Shown: piece after piece, positions 46,288-60,300 of the stretch
Numbering within the stretch: position 1 is the first letter of the stretch
Layout: the number at the start of each line of letters is the position of its first letter
Position numbers and translations under genes: made by a program
The notes under the pieces: model-generated
The model's database searches: none
What the model was told of the DNA's origin: nothing
What the model saw: only the letters and a program-made list of their open reading frames with translations
Assembly (NCBI GenBank): GCA_946902985.2
Contig: CAMPQE020000052.1
Coordinates: 496,001 to 560,000, forward strand
Origin: Meconema thalassinum
Taxonomy: Eukaryota; Arthropoda; Insecta; Orthoptera; Tettigoniidae
Reading direction: 5' to 3'
DNA: 64,000 bases

Positions 46288-46813
46288 ATGACTTCTAAGA
46301 GCACGCAACATGTTCAAATTGCAGTTGTGAAGCATGAATCACAAACAAGTGATTTAACCAATGTTTCTAGTGTAAAGAGAATCTTAGAAGTTGAGGGAGG
46401 ACAATCTGGAGTGCAAAGTGGAATAAGTGATGAAAATCTGGGTACATTTCGAACGTATCAACGTAAGTTGAGGGATGACAATCTGGAGTGCAAAGTGGAA
46501 TACGTGATGAAAATCTGAGTACATGTCAAACGTATCAACGTGCAATGTTGACTCGGTGCGCTCAAAATTTAAATTTCATGGTGAATGCAAGTCTCTGGCG
46601 GGAAGTCGACTGACGATACGAGGGAAGAGGGTTTGTACATCACATAATTCAGATTTTGAATACTTAGAAAGATCCCTTCCTCAAAATGAAATTCCAACCC
46701 GCAAGAAATGGGCATGCGCAGTAAATAGTAAAGAAGATCTAACTAAATTTAGTGATAGTACTGTTCTTAGGTTGATGAAGGACTTATACCTCTATTTTAA
46801 GCGATGGAAATGA
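46288..46813 (+). pseudogene. Broken open frame with a 77-bp internal tandem duplication
   Basis: The frame from ATG 46,288 encodes 'SVKRILEVEGGQSGVQSG', 'ISDENLGTFRTYQRKLRD'. The DNA 46,389-46,465 is repeated at 46,466-46,542. As 77 is not a multiple of three, the second copy is read out of frame and soon stops. In the shifted frame the second copy reads 'SGIRDENLSTCQTYQRA', the same protein text, so the stretch was once coding. A later frame (46,523-46,813) is probably incidental. I do not recognise the family, and no splice sites are evident. Confidence 0.4.
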
Positions 46814-46984
46814 GCTTCATCTTGCCTTGACCTTAACGCTGTTGATAGACCGTGGTTACCTTCTGAATTTCGAGGCTTCGTGTGGTAAACCTTCAAGGAT
46901 CTTTCAGCTATAAGTTGCAAATTTCTCCTACACTACTTTTGATTTTACCCGAGAAATGATGATCTACGGCTGAGAGTTGGTTGA

Positions 46985-47440
46985 TGGGATTGATGGATTT
47001 AAAAATATCAGAAACCTCTGCGGACATCAAATTGGCAGGTGAAAAGCTGAAGGAAGCAGGAGACTTCTGTTACTTAGGAAGCAAAATAACCAGTGGTGGA
47101 CGAAGCAAAGAGGATAAGAAAGTAGGTTGGCACAGGCAAGGAAAGCATTTCTACAAAAAGAAATCTTTTGACATCGAATATAGATTTAGGTATTTTGAAA
47201 GCCTTGTCTGGAGCGTGGCACTGTATGGAAGTGGAACTTGGACTATTGGTGAAGCAGAAAAGAGGAGAATTGAAGCGTTTGAAATATGCTGCTAGAGGGG
47301 AATGATAAAGATTAGATGGGTAGATAGGGTTACAAACGAAGAGGTATAAGACAAGTGAGAGAGGAGAGATGTTTCTGGCGACTGTTAATGAAGTTAAGAG
47401 ATAGGTTGGTAGGACACATACTAAGTATCTAAAACTGATA
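46985..47440 (+). mobile_element. LINE 3' fragment
   Basis: The frame encodes 'TSADIKLAGEKLKEAGDFCY', 'LGSKITSGGRSKED' and 'VALYGSGTWTIGEAEKRRIE', matching the copy at 1,980-2,300 almost word for word. It then breaks at a TAG in 'ICC*RGMIKIRWVDRVTNEE'. It starts after the RT catalytic box and is 5'-truncated. Confidence 0.85.
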
Positions 47441-47939
47441 AAATTCCTTATATCCCACAATCCCCCGAGCAGTCTCAACTTTTTATAAGAAACGGGCGTT
47501 ATTTTTACCTTCAAATACCCGAACGGTGTATTTTAAAATTTTAGAGTGATTTTTACACAAAAGTCCAAAATTGTTTTTTACCTGTGTTTGGCTTTCCTCT
47601 TGTTGATATTCCTTTGGTAACACTTATTTTGTCACAAAACCGACGGTATTAGGATATCTTAAGCCTAATGTATCAATACCATAACCACATCCACGACTTT
47701 CTGTGGTGAAAGGACAAATGCTAATTATCTGGAGGTGGCTTACATCGCTATACATGTTACACGGTCCCCGTAAATTAGCTAATGTTTTTAAAATCCTCTA
47801 AGATGTTTCCAAGTCTCCATCTAAACACGAATTAACAGGAGGCCCATAACCACAATATCCCTCTGTTTTAGCTATGCGGGGTAATGAAAGATTACCGATT
47901 ATATTAATCTTACGAGGCTGATAACCAAGGTGTCTGAAG
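47441..47939. other. No recognisable gene
   Basis: Nothing beyond short motif-free frames. Confidence 0.3.
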
Positions 47940-48207
47940 CATTTTACACGGAGGCTTCAATCAGGGCACTTCGTGTCCCCACCTGGAGCTGAGTCATGCC
48001 GAGGCATTTTTGTGCGGTGGCTCTTCGATCCGAGCTTAGGCGGTTGAGCGGAAGAGAGAGAGGACCTCTATCGGAAGAAAAGGGAAGGTACATTGACAGT
48101 TGCCAACCGATGCTGAGCTGTCGGGCGAGGGATTCGAACCCTCCCTTCCTATGAAGAAAATTCGAAATTAATTTGAACGCCTTGCACAGCTCGGCCAACC
48201 CGACAAG
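47940..48207 (-). mobile_element. Leu-tRNA-derived SINE
   Basis: In reverse complement the first 85 nt (48,204 to 48,120) fold as a type II tRNA. The acceptor stem GTCGGGT pairs with GCCCGAC. The D arm is GCCGAGCTGTGCAAGGC and the T arm is GAGGGTTCGAATCCCTC. The anticodon arm is lost, so it is not a working tRNA. The D arm and the long variable region point to tRNA-Leu. The body continues for about 180 bp ('cagctcagcatcggttggca'). Confidence 0.8.
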
Positions 48208-48214
48208 GAATGTA

Positions 48215-48360
48215 TAAGCTTGAATTCATCATCATCAACATCATCATCAGTATCCAACTCGAGTCACCCGGGTGTTGTAAACTAGCCTCTTCCACTCCAA
48301 TGTTATGTGTGTCTTGTCGGATTTCGTCCATCCATACGTTATTCGGCCTTCCAACCAATC
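48215..48360 (-). mobile_element. LINE-like 3' coding end with ATG-repeat tail
   Basis: The minus-strand frame reads, out of the first satellite unit, 'VRNLDGIRLVGRPNNVWMDE' and then 'IRQDTHNIGVEEASLQHPGD'. Its 'GRPxxxWxDxIRxD' phrase is typical of the C-terminus of RTE-like LINE proteins. It runs into a (GAT)-rich microsatellite at about 48,226-48,249, as such LINEs often end. The satellite begins inside this frame. Confidence 0.65.
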
Positions 48361-51300
48361 TAATACCGTCAAGGTTCCTCACCATCTCCCACTGTGCAGC
48401 TCTGCCCTCTAATACCGTCAAGGTTCCTCACCATCTCCCACTGTGCAGCTCTGTCCTCTAATACCGTCAAGGATCCTCACCATCTCCCACTGTGCAGCTC
48501 TGTCCTCTAATACCGTCAAGGATCCTCACCATCTCCCACTGTGCAGCTCTGCCCTCTAATACCGTCAAGGATCCTCACCATCTCCCACTTTGCAGCTCTG
48601 CCCTCTAATACCGTCAAGGTTCCTCACCATCTCCCACTGTGCAGCTCTGTCCTCTAATACCGTCAAGGTTCCTCACCATCTCCCACTGTGCAGCTCTGCC
48701 CTCTAATACCGTCAAGGTTCCTCACCATCTCCCACTGTGCAGCTCTGCCCTCTAATACCGTCAAGGTTCCTCACCATCTACCACTTTGCAGCTCTGCCCT
48801 CTAATACCGTCAAGGTTCCTCACCATCTCCCACTGTGCAGCTCTGCCCTCTAATACCGTCAAGGTTCCTCACCATCTCCCACTGTGCAGCTCTGTCCTCT
48901 AATACCGTCAAGGTTCCTCACCATCTCCCACTTTGCAGCTCTGCCCTCTAATACCGTCAAGGTTCCTCACCATCTCCCACTGTGCAGCTCTGTCCTCTAA
49001 TACCGTCAAGGATCCTCACCATCTCCCACTGTGCAGCTCTGCCCTCTAATACCGTCAAGGTTCCTCACCATCTCCCACTTTGCAGCTCTGCCCTCTAATA
49101 CCGTCAAGGTTCCTCACCATCTCCCACTGTGCAGCTCTGCCCTCTAATACCGTCAAGGTTCCTCACCATCTCCCACTGTGCAGCTCTGTCCTCTAATACC
49201 GTCAAGGTTCCTCACCATCTCCCACTTTGCAGCTCTGCCCTCTAATACCGTCAAGGTTCCTCACCATCTCCCACTGTGCAGCTCTGCCCTCTAATACCGT
49301 CAAGGTTCCTCACCATCTCCCACTGTGCAGTTCTGCCCTCTAATACCGTCAAGGTTCCTCACCATCTCCCACTGTGCAGCTCTGTCCTCTAATACCGTCA
49401 AGGATCCTCACCATCTCCCACTTTGCAGCTCTGCCCTCTAATACCGTCAAGGATCCTCACCATCTCCCACTTTGCAGCTCTGCCCTCTAATACCGTCAAG
49501 GATCCTCACCATCTCCCACTTTGCAGCTCTGTCCTCTAATACCGTCAAGGTTCCTCACCATCTCCCACTGTGCAGCTCTGCCCTCTAATACCGTCAAGGT
49601 TCCTCACCATCTCCCACTTTGCAGCTCTGCCCTCTAATACCGTCAAGGTTCCTCACCATCTCCCACTTTGCAGCTCTGCCCTCTAATACCGTCAAGGTTC
49701 CTCACCATCTCCCACTGTGCAGCTCTGCCCTCTAATACCGTCAAGGATCCTCACCATCTCCCACTGTGCAGCTCTGCCCTCTAATACCGTCAAGGTTCCT
49801 CACCATCTCCCACTGTGCAGCTCTGCCCTCTAATACCGTCAAGGTTCCTCACCATCTCCCACTGTGCAGCTCTGCCCTCTAATACCGTCAAGGATCCTCA
49901 CCATCTCCCACTTTGCAGCTCTGCCCTCTAATACCGTCAAGGTTCCTCACCATCTCCCACTGTGCAGCTCTGCCCTCTAATACCGTCAAGGATCCTCACC
50001 ATCTCCCACTGTGCAGCTCTGTCCTCTAATACCGTCAAGGATCCTCACCATCTCCCACTGTGCAGCTCTGTCCTCTAATACCGTCAAGGATCCTCACCAT
50101 CTCCCACTGTGCAGCTCTGTCCTCTAATACCGTCAAGGATCCTCACCATCTCCCACTGTGCAGCTCTGCCCTCTAATACCGTCAAGGTTCCTCACCATCT
50201 CCCACTGTGCAGCTCTGCCCTCTAATACCGTCAAGGTTCCTCACCATCTCCCACTTTGCAGCTCTGTCCTCTAATACCGTCAAGGATCCTCACCATCTCC
50301 CACTTTGCAGCTCTGCCCTCTAATACCGTCAAGGTTCCTCACCATCTCCCACTTTGCAGCTCTGTCCTCTAATACCGTCAAGGTTCCTCACCATCTCCCA
50401 CTGTGCAGCTCTGCCCTCTAATACCGTCAAGGTTCCTCACCATCTCCCACTGTGCAGCTCTGCCCTCTAATACCGTCAAGGATCCTCACCATCTCCCACT
50501 GTGCAGCTCTGCCCTCTAATACCGTCAAGGATCCTCACCATCTCCCACTTTGCAGCTCTGCCCTCTAATACCGTCAAGGATCCTCACCATCTCCCACTGT
50601 GCAGCTCTGCCCTCTAATACCGTCAAGGTTCCTCACCATCTCCCACTGTGCAGCTCTGCCCTCTAATACCGTCAAGGATCCTCACCATCTCCCACTGTGC
50701 AGCTCTGCCCTCTAATACCGTCAAGGTTCCTCACCATCTCCCACTGTGCAGCTCTGCCCTCTAATACCGTCAAGGTTCCTCACCATCTCCCACTGTGCAG
50801 CTCTGCCCTCTAATACCGTCAAGGTTCCTCACCATCTCCCACTGTGCAGCTCTGTCCTCTAATACCGTCAAGGTTCCTCACCATCTCCCACTGTGCAGCT
50901 CTGCCCTCTAATACCGTCAAGGTTCCTCACCATCTCCCACTTTGCAGCTCTGCCCTCTAATACCGTCAAGGTTCCTCACCATCTCCCACTGTGCAGCTCT
51001 GCCCTCTAATACCGTCAAGGTTCCTCACCATCTCCCACTGTGCAGCTCTGCCCTCTAATACCGTCAAGGTTCCTCACCGTCTCCCACTGTGCAGCTCTGC
51101 CCTCTAATACCGTCAAGGATCCTCACCATCTCCCACTGTGCAGCTCTGCCCTCTAATACCGTCAAGGTTCCTCACCATCTCCCACTGTGCAGCTCTGCCC
51201 TCTAATACCGTCAAGGTTCCTCACCATCCCCCACTGTGCAGCTCTGCCCTCTAATACCGTCAAGGTTCCTCACCATCTCCCACTGTGCAGCTCTGCCCTC

Positions 51301-54300
51301 TAATACCGTCAAGGTTCCTCACCATCTCCCACTTTGCAGCTCTGCCCTCTAATACCGTCAAGGATCCTCACCATCTCCCACTGTGCAGCTCTGCCCTCTA
51401 ATACCGTCAAGGATCCTCACCATCCCCCACTGTGCAGCTCTGCCCTCTAATACCGTCAAGGATCCTCACCATCTCCCACTGTGCAGCTCTGTCCTCTAAT
51501 ACCGTCAAGGTTCCTCACCATCTCCCACTGTGCAGCTCTGCCCTCTAATACCGTCAAGGTTCCTCACCATCTCCCACTGTGCAGCCCTGCCCTCTAATAC
51601 CGTCAAGGATCCTCACCATCTCCCACTGTGCAGCTCTGCCCTCTAATACCGTCAAGGTTCCTCACCATCTCCCACTGTGCAGCTCTGCCCTCTAATACCG
51701 TCAAGGTTCCTCACCATCCCCCACTGTGCAGCTCTGCCCTCTAATACCGTCAAGGTTCCTCACCATCTCCCACTGTGCAGCTCTGCCCTCTAATACCGTC
51801 AAGGTTCCTCACCATCTCCCACTTTGCAGCTCTGCCCTCTAATACCGTCAAGGATCCTCACCATCTCCCACTGTGCAGCTCTGCCCTCTAATACCGTCAA
51901 GGATCCTCACCATCCCCCACTGTGCAGCTCTGCCCTCTAATACCGTCAAGGATCCTCACCATCTCCCACTGTGCAGCTCTGTCCTCTAATACCGTCAAGG
52001 TTCCTCACCATCTCCCACTGTGCAGCTCTGCCCTCTAATACCGTCAAGGTTCCTCACCATCTCCCACTGTGCAGCTCTGCCCTCTAATACCGTCAAGGAT
52101 CCTCACCATCTCCCACTTTGCAGCTCTGCCCTCTAATACCGTCAAGGTTCCTCACCATCTCCCACTGTGCAGCTCCGCCCTCTAATACCGTCAAGGATCC
52201 TCACCATCTCCCACTTTGCAGCTCTGCCCTCTAATACCGTCAAGGTTCCTCACCATCTCCCACTGTGCAGCTCTGCCCTCTAATACCGTCAAGGATCCTC
52301 ACCATCTCCCACTTTGCAGCTCTGCCCTCTAATACCGTCAAGGATCCTCACAATCTCCCACTGTGCAGCTCTGCCCTCTAATACCGTCAAGGTTCCTCAC
52401 CATCTCCCACTGTGCAGCTCTGTCCTCTAATACTGTCAAGGATCCTCACCATCTCCCACTGTGCAGCTCTGCCCTCTAATACCGTCAAGGATCCTCACCA
52501 TCTCCCACTTTGCAGCTCTGCCCTCTAATACCGTCAAGGTTCCTCACCATCTCCCACTTTGCAGCTCTGCCCTCTAATACCGTCAAGGATCCTCACCATC
52601 TCCCACTGTGCAGCTCTGCCCTCTAATACCGTCAAGGTTCCTCACCATCTCCCACTGTGCAGCTCTGCCCTCTAATACCGTCAAGGTTCCTCACCATCTC
52701 CCACTGTGCAGCTCTGCCCTCTAATACCGTCAAGGATCCTCACCATCTCCCACTGTGCAGCTCTGTCCTCTAATACCGTCAAGGATCCTCACCATCTCCC
52801 ACTGTGCAGCTCTGCCCTCTAATACCGTCAAGGTTCCTCACCATCTCCCACTGTGCAGCTCTGCCCTCTAATACCGTCAAGGATCCTCACCATCTCCCAC
52901 TGTGCAGCTCTGCCCTCTAATACCGTCAAGGATCCTCACCATCTCCCACTGTGCAGCTCTGCCCTCTAATACCGTCAAGGATCCTCACCATCTCCCACTT
53001 TGCAGCTCTGTCCTCTAATACCGTCAAGGTTCCTCACCATCTCCCACTTTGCAGCTCTGCCCTCTAATACCGTCAAGGATCCTCACCATCTCCCACTGTG
53101 CAGCTCTGCCCTCTAATACCGTCAAGGATCCTCACCATCTCCCACTGTGCAGCTCTGCCCTCTAATACCGTCAAGGATCCTCACCATCTCCCACTGTGCA
53201 GCTCTGCCCTCTAATACCGTCAAGGATCCTCACCATCTCCCACTTTGCAGCTCTGCCCTCTAATACCGTCAAGGATCCTCACCATCTCCCACTGTGCAGC
53301 TCTGCCCTCTAATACCGTCAAGGATCCTCACCATCTCCCACTGTGCAGCTCTGTCCCTCTAATACCGTCAAGGTTCCTCACCATCTCCCACTTTGCAGCT
53401 CTGTCCTCTAATACCGTCAAGGTTCCTCACCATCTCCCACTGTGCAGCTCTGCCCTCTAATACCGTCAAGGATCCTCACCATCTCCCACTGTGCAGCTCT
53501 GCCCTCTAATACCGTCAAGGTTCCTCACCATCTCCCACTGTGCAGCTCTGCCCTCTAATACCGTCAAGGATCCTCACCATCTCCCACTGTGCAGCTCTGC
53601 CCTCTAATACCGTCAAGGTTCCTCACCATCTCCCACTGTGCAGCTCTGCCCTCTAATACCGTCAAGGTTCCTCACCATCTCCCACTTTGCAGCTCTGCCC
53701 TCTAATACCGTCAAGGATCCTCACCATCTCCCACTGTGCAGCTCTGTCCTCTAATACCGTCAAGGTTCCTCACCATCTCCCACTGTGCAGCTCTGCCCTC
53801 TAATACCGTCAAGGATCCTCACCATCTCCCACTTTGCAGCTCTGCCCTCTAATACCGTCAAGGATCCTCACCATCTCCCACTGTGCAGCTCTGCCCTCTA
53901 ATACCGTCAAGGTTCCTCACCATCTCCCACTGTGCAGCTCTGCCCTCTAATACCGTCAAGGATCCTCACCTTCTCCCACTGTGCAGCTCTGCCCTCTAAT
54001 ACCGTCAAGGTTCCTCACCATCTCCCACTTTGCAGCTCTGCCCTCTAATACCGTCAAGGATCCTCACCATCTCCCACTGTGCAGCTCTGCCCTCTAATAC
54101 CGTCAAGGATCCTCACCATCTCCCACTTTGCAGCTCTTCCCTCTAATACCGTCAAGGTTCCTCACCATCTCCCACTTTGCAGCTCTGCCCTCTAATACCG
54201 TCAAGGATCCTCACCATCTCCCACTTTGCAGCTCTGTCCTCTAATTCCGTCAAGGTTCCTCACCATCTCCCACTTTGCAGCTCTGCCCTCTAATACCGTC

Positions 54301-57300
54301 AAGGATCCTCACCATCTCCCACTTTGCAGCTCTGTCCTCTAATACCGTCAAGGTTCCTCACCATCTCCCACTGTGCAGCTCTGTCCTCTAATACCGTCAA
54401 GGATCCTCACCATCTCCCACTGTGCAGCTCTGTCCTCTAATACCGTCAAGGTTCCTCACCATCTCCCACTGTGCAGCTCTGTCCTCTAATACCGTCAAGG
54501 ATCCTCACCATCTCCCACTTTGCAGCTCTGTCCTCTAATACCGTCAAGGTTCCTCACCATCTCCCACTGTGCAGCTCTGCCCTCTAATACCGCCAAGGAT
54601 CCTCACCATCTCCCACTGTGCAGCTCTGTCCTCTAATACCGTCAAGGTTCCTCACCATCTCCCACTGTGCAGCTCTGCCCTCTAATACCGTCAAGGATCC
54701 TCACCATCTCCCACTTTGCAGCTCTGCCCTCTAATACCGTCAAGGTTCCTCACCATCTCCCACTGTGCAGCTCTGTCCTCTAAAACCGTCAAGGTTCCTC
54801 ACCATCTCCCACTTTGCAGCTCTGTCCTCTAATACCGTCAAGGTTCCTCACCATCTCCCACTGTGCAGCTCTGCCCTCTAATACCGTCAAGGATCCTCAC
54901 CATCTCCCACTGTGCAGCTCTGCCCTCTAATACCGTCAAGGATCCTCACCATCTCCCACTTTGCAGCTCTGTCCTATAATACCGTCAAGGATCCTCACCA
55001 TCTCCCACTGTGCAGCTCTGTCCTCTAATACCGTGAAGGATCCTCACCATCTCCCACTGTGCAGCTTTGCCCTCTAATACCGTCAAGGTTCCTCACCATC
55101 TCCCACTGTGCAGCTCTGCCCTCTAATACCGTCAAGGTTCCTCACCATCTCCCACTGTGCAGCTCTGCCCTCTAATACCGTCAAGGTTCCTCACCATCTC
55201 CCACTGTGCAGCTCTGCCCTCTAATACCGTCAAGGTTCCTCACCATCTCCCACTGTGCAGCTCTGCCCTCTAATACCGTCAAGGTTCCTCACCATCTCCC
55301 ACTGTGCAGCTCTGCCCACTAATACCGTCAAGGTTCCTCACCATCTCCCACTGTGCAGCTCTGCCCTCTAATACCGTCAAGGATCCTCACCATCTCCCAC
55401 TGTGCAGCTCTGCCCTCTAATACCGTCAAGGATCCTCACCATCTCCCACTGTGCAGCTCTGTCCTCTAATACCGTCAAGGATCCTCACCATCTCCCACTG
55501 TGCAGCTCTGCCCTCTAATACCGTCAAGGTTCCTCACCATCTCCCACTTTGCAGCTCTGCCCTCTAATACCGTCAAGGTTCCTCACCATCTCCCACTGTG
55601 CAGCTCTGCCCTCTAATACCGTCAAGGTTCCTCACCATCTCCCACTGTGCAGCTCTGTCCTCTAATACCGTCAAGGTTCCTCACCATCTCCCACTGTGCA
55701 GCTCTGCCCTCTAATACCGTCAAGGTTCCTCACCATCTCCCACTTTGCAGCTCTGCCCTCTAATACCGTCAAGGTTCCTCACCATCTCCCACTGTGCAGC
55801 TCTGTCCTCTAATACCGTCAAGGTTCCTCACCATCTCCCACTGTGCAGCTCTGCCCTCTAATACCGTCAAGGTTCCTCACCATCTCCCACTGTGCAGCTC
55901 TGCCCTCTAATACCGTCAAGGTTCCTCACCATCTCCCACTGTGCAGCTCTGTCCTCTAATACCGTCAAGGTTCCTCACCATCTCCCACTTTACAGCTCTG
56001 CCCTCTAATACCGTCAAGGTTCCTCACCATCTCCCACTTTGCAGCTCTGCCCTCTAATACCGTCAAGGATCCTCACCATCTCCCACTTTGCAGCTCTGCC
56101 CTCTAATACCGTCAAGGATCCTCACCATCTCCCACTGTGCAGCTCTGCCCTCTAATACCGTCAAGGTTCCTCACCATCTCCCACTTTGCAGCTCTGCCCT
56201 CTAATACCGTCAAGGATCCTCACCATCTCCCACTTTGCAGCTCTGCCCTCTAATACCGTCAAGGTTCCTCACCATCTCCCACTTTGCAGCTCTGCCCTCT
56301 AATACCGTCAAGGTTCCTCACCATCTCCCACTTTGCAGCTCTGCCCTCTAATACCGTCAAGGTTCCTCATCTCCCACTGTGCAGCTCTGCCCTCTAATAC
56401 CGTCAAGGATCCTCACCATCTCCCACTGTGCAGCTCTGCCCTCTAATACCGTCAAGGTTCCTCACCATCTCCCACTGTGCAGCTCTGCCCTCTAATACCG
56501 TCAAGGTTCCTCACCATCTCCCACTTTGCAGCTCTGCCCTCTAATACCGTCAAGGTTCCTCACCATCTCCCACTGTGCAGCTCTGCCCTCTAATACCGTC
56601 AAGGATCCTCACCATCTCCCACTGTGCAGCTCTGCCCTCTAATACCGTCAAGGTTCCTCACCATCTCCCACTGTGCAGCTCTGCCCTCTAATACCGTCAA
56701 GGTTCCTCACCATCTCCCACTGTGCAGCTCTGCCCTCTAATACCGTCAAGGTTCCTCACCATCTCCCACTGTGCAGCTCTGCCCCCTAATACCGTCAAGA
56801 TTCCTCACCATCTCCCACTTTGCAGCTCTGCCCTCTAATACCGTCAAGGTTCCTCACCATCTCCCACTGTGCAGCTCTGCCCTCTAATACCGTCAAGGTT
56901 CCTCACCATCTCCCACTTTGCAGCTCTGCCCTCTAATACCGTCAAGGTTCCTCACCATCTCCCACTTTGCAGCTCTGCCCTCTAATACCGTCAAGGTTCC
57001 TCACCATCTCCCACTGTGCAGCTCTGCCCTCTAATACCGTCAAGGATCCTCACCATCTCCCACTGTGCAGCTCTGCCCTCTAATACCGTCAAGGTTCCTC
57101 ACCATCTCCCACTGTGCAGCTCTGTCCTCTAATACCGTCAAGGATCCTCACCATCTCCCACTTTGCAGCTCTGCCCTCTAATACCGTCAAGGATCCTCAC
57201 CATCTCCCACTTTGCAGCTCTGCCCTCTAATACCGTCAAGGATCCTCACCATCTCCCACTTTGCAGCTCTGCCCTCTAATACCGTCAAGGATCCTCACCA

Positions 57301-60300
57301 TCTCCCACTGTGCAGCTCTGCCCTCTAATACCGTCAAGGATACTCACCATCTCCCACTGTGCAGCTCTGCCCTCTAATACCGTCAAGGTTCCTCACCATC
57401 TCCCACTTTGCAGCTCTGCCCTCTAATACCGTCAAGGATCCTCACCATCTCCCACTGTGCAGCTCTGTCCTCTAATACCGTCAAGGTTCCTCACCATCTC
57501 CCACTTTGCAGCTCTGCCCTCTAATACCGTCAAGGATCCTCACCATCTCCCACTGTGCAGCTCTGCCCTCTAATACCGTCAAGGTTCCTCACCATCTCCC
57601 ACTGTGCAGCTCTGCCCTCTAATACCGTCAAGGTTCCTCACCATCTCCCACTTTGCAGCTCTGCCCTCTAATACCGTCAAGGATCCTCACCATCTCCCAC
57701 TTTGCAGCTCTGTCCTCTAATACCGTCAAGGTTCCTCACCATCTCCCACTTTGCAGCTCTGCCCTCTAATACCGTCAAGGTTCCTCACCATCTCCCACTG
57801 TGCAGCTCTGCCCTCTAATACCGTCAAGGATCCTCACCATCTCCCACTGTGCAGCTCTGCCCTCTAATACCGTCAAGGATCCTCACCATCTCCCACTTTG
57901 CAGCTCTGCCCTCTAATACCGTCAAGGTTCCTCACCATCTCCCACTGTGCAGCTCTGCCCTCTAATACCGTCAAGGTTCCTCACCATCTCCCACTTTGCA
58001 GCTCTGTCCTCTAATACCGTCAAGGATCCTCACCATCTCCCACTTTGCAGCTCTGCCCTCTAATACCGTCAAGGATCCTCACCATCTCCCACTTTGCAGC
58101 CCTGCCCTCTAATACCGTCAAGGTTCCTCACCATCTCCCACTGTGCAGCTCTGCCCTCTAATACCGTCAAGGTTCCTCACCATCTCCCACTTTGCAGCTC
58201 TGCCCTCTAATACCGTCAAGGTTCCTCACCATCTCCCACTTTGCAGCTCTGTCCTCTAATACCGTCAAGGTTCCTCACCATCTCCCACTGTGCAGCTCTG
58301 CCCTCTAATACCGTCAAGGATCCTCACCATCTCCCACTGTGCAGCTCTGCCCTCTAATACCGTCAAGGATCCTCACCATCTCCCACTGTGCAGCTCTGCC
58401 CTCTAATACCGTCAAGGTTCCTCACCATCTCCCACTGTGCAGCTCTGCCCTCTAATACCGTCAAGGATCCTCACCATCTCCCACTGTGCAGCTCTGCCCT
58501 CTAATACCGTCAAGGATCCTCACCATCTCCCACTGTGCAGCTCTGCCCTCTAATACCGTCAAGGTTCCTCACCATCTCCCACTGTGCAGCTCTGCCCTCT
58601 AATACCGTCAAGGTTCCTCACCATCTCCCACTTTGCAGCTCTGCCCTCTAATACCGTCAAGGTTCCTCACCATCTCCCACTGTGCAGCTCTGCCCTCTAA
58701 TACCGTCAAGGATCCTCACCATCTCCCACTGTGCAGCTCTGCCCTCTAATACCGTCAAGGTTCCTCACCATCTCCCACTGTGCAGCTCTGTCCTCTAATA
58801 CCGTCAAGGATCCTCACCATCTCCCACTTTGCAGCTCTGTCCTCTAATACCGTCAAGGTTCCTCACCATCTCCCACTGTGCAGCTCTGCCCTCTAATACC
58901 GTCAAGGTTCCTCACCATCTCCCACTGTGCAGCTCTGCCCTCTAATACCGTCAAGGTTCCTCACCATCTCCCACTGTGCAGCTCTGCCCTCTAATACCGT
59001 CAAGGTTCCTCACCATCTCCCACTGTGCAGCTCTGCCCTCTAATACCGTCAAGGTTCCTCAACATCTCCCACTTTGCAGCTCTGCCCTCTAATACCGTCA
59101 AGGATCCTCACCATCTCCCACTTTGCAGCTCTGCCCTCTAATACCGTCAAGGTTCCTCACCATCTCCCACTGTGCAGCTCTGCCCTCTAATACCGTCAAG
59201 GATCCTCACCATCTCCCACTGTGCAGCTCTGCCCTCTAATACCGTCAAGGTTCCTCACCATCTCCCACTTTGCAGCTCTGCCCTCTAATACCGTCAAGGA
59301 TCCTCACCATCTCCCACTTTGCAGCTCTGCCCTCTAATACCGTCAAGGTTCCTCACCATCTCCCACTGTGCAGCTCTGCCCTCTAATACCGTCAAGGTTC
59401 CTCACCATCTCCCACTGTGCAGCTCTGTCCTCTAATACCGTCAAGGTTCCTCACCATCTCCCACTGTGCAGCTCTGCCCTCTAATACCGTCAAGGTTCCT
59501 CACCATCTCCCACTTTGCAGCTCTGCCCTCTAATACCGTCAAGGATCCTCACCATCTCCCACTTTGCAGCTCTGCCCTCTAATACCGTCAAGGATCCTCA
59601 CCATCTCCCACTGTGCAGCTCTGTCCTCTAATACCGTCAAGGTTCCTCACCATCTCCCACTGTGCAGCTCTGCCCTCTAATACCGTCAAGGTTCCTCACC
59701 ATCTCCCACTGTGCAGCTCTGCCCTCTAATACCGTCAAGGTTCCTCACCATCTCCCACTTTGCAGCTCTGCCCTCTAATACCGTCAAGGATCCTCACCAT
59801 CTCCCACTGTGCAGCTCTGCCCTCTAATACCGTCAAGGTTCCTCACCATCTCCCACTGTGCAGCTCTGCCCTCTAATACCGTCAAGGATCCTCACCATCT
59901 CCCACTGTGCAGCTCTGCCCTCTAATACCGTCAAGGTTCCTCACCATCTCCCACTTTGCAGCTCTGCCCTCTAATACCGTCAAGGTTCCTCACCATCTCC
60001 CACTTTGCAGCTCTGCCCTCTAATACCGTCAAGGTTCCTCACCATCTCCCACTGTGCAGCTCTGCCCTCTAATACCGTCAAGGTTCCTCACCATCTCCCA
60101 CTGTGCAGCTCTGCCCTCTAATACCGTCAAGGTTCCTCACCATCTCCCACTTTGCAGCTCTGCCCTCTAATACCGTCAAGGTTCCTCACCATCTCCCACT
60201 TTGCAGCTCTGCCCTCTAATACCGTCAAGGATCCTCACCATCTCCCACTTTGCAGCTCTGTCCTCTAATACCGTCAAGGTTCCTCACCATCTCCCACTGT

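Noticed and set aside
48120..48204. Functional tRNA-Leu gene
   Set aside because: The acceptor, D and T arms pair, but the anticodon arm is destroyed and a SINE body follows.
53245..53460. 71-residue open frame in the satellite
   Set aside because: It exists only because a 50-bp unit near 53,353 shifts the frame past the regular stop; the array is non-coding.
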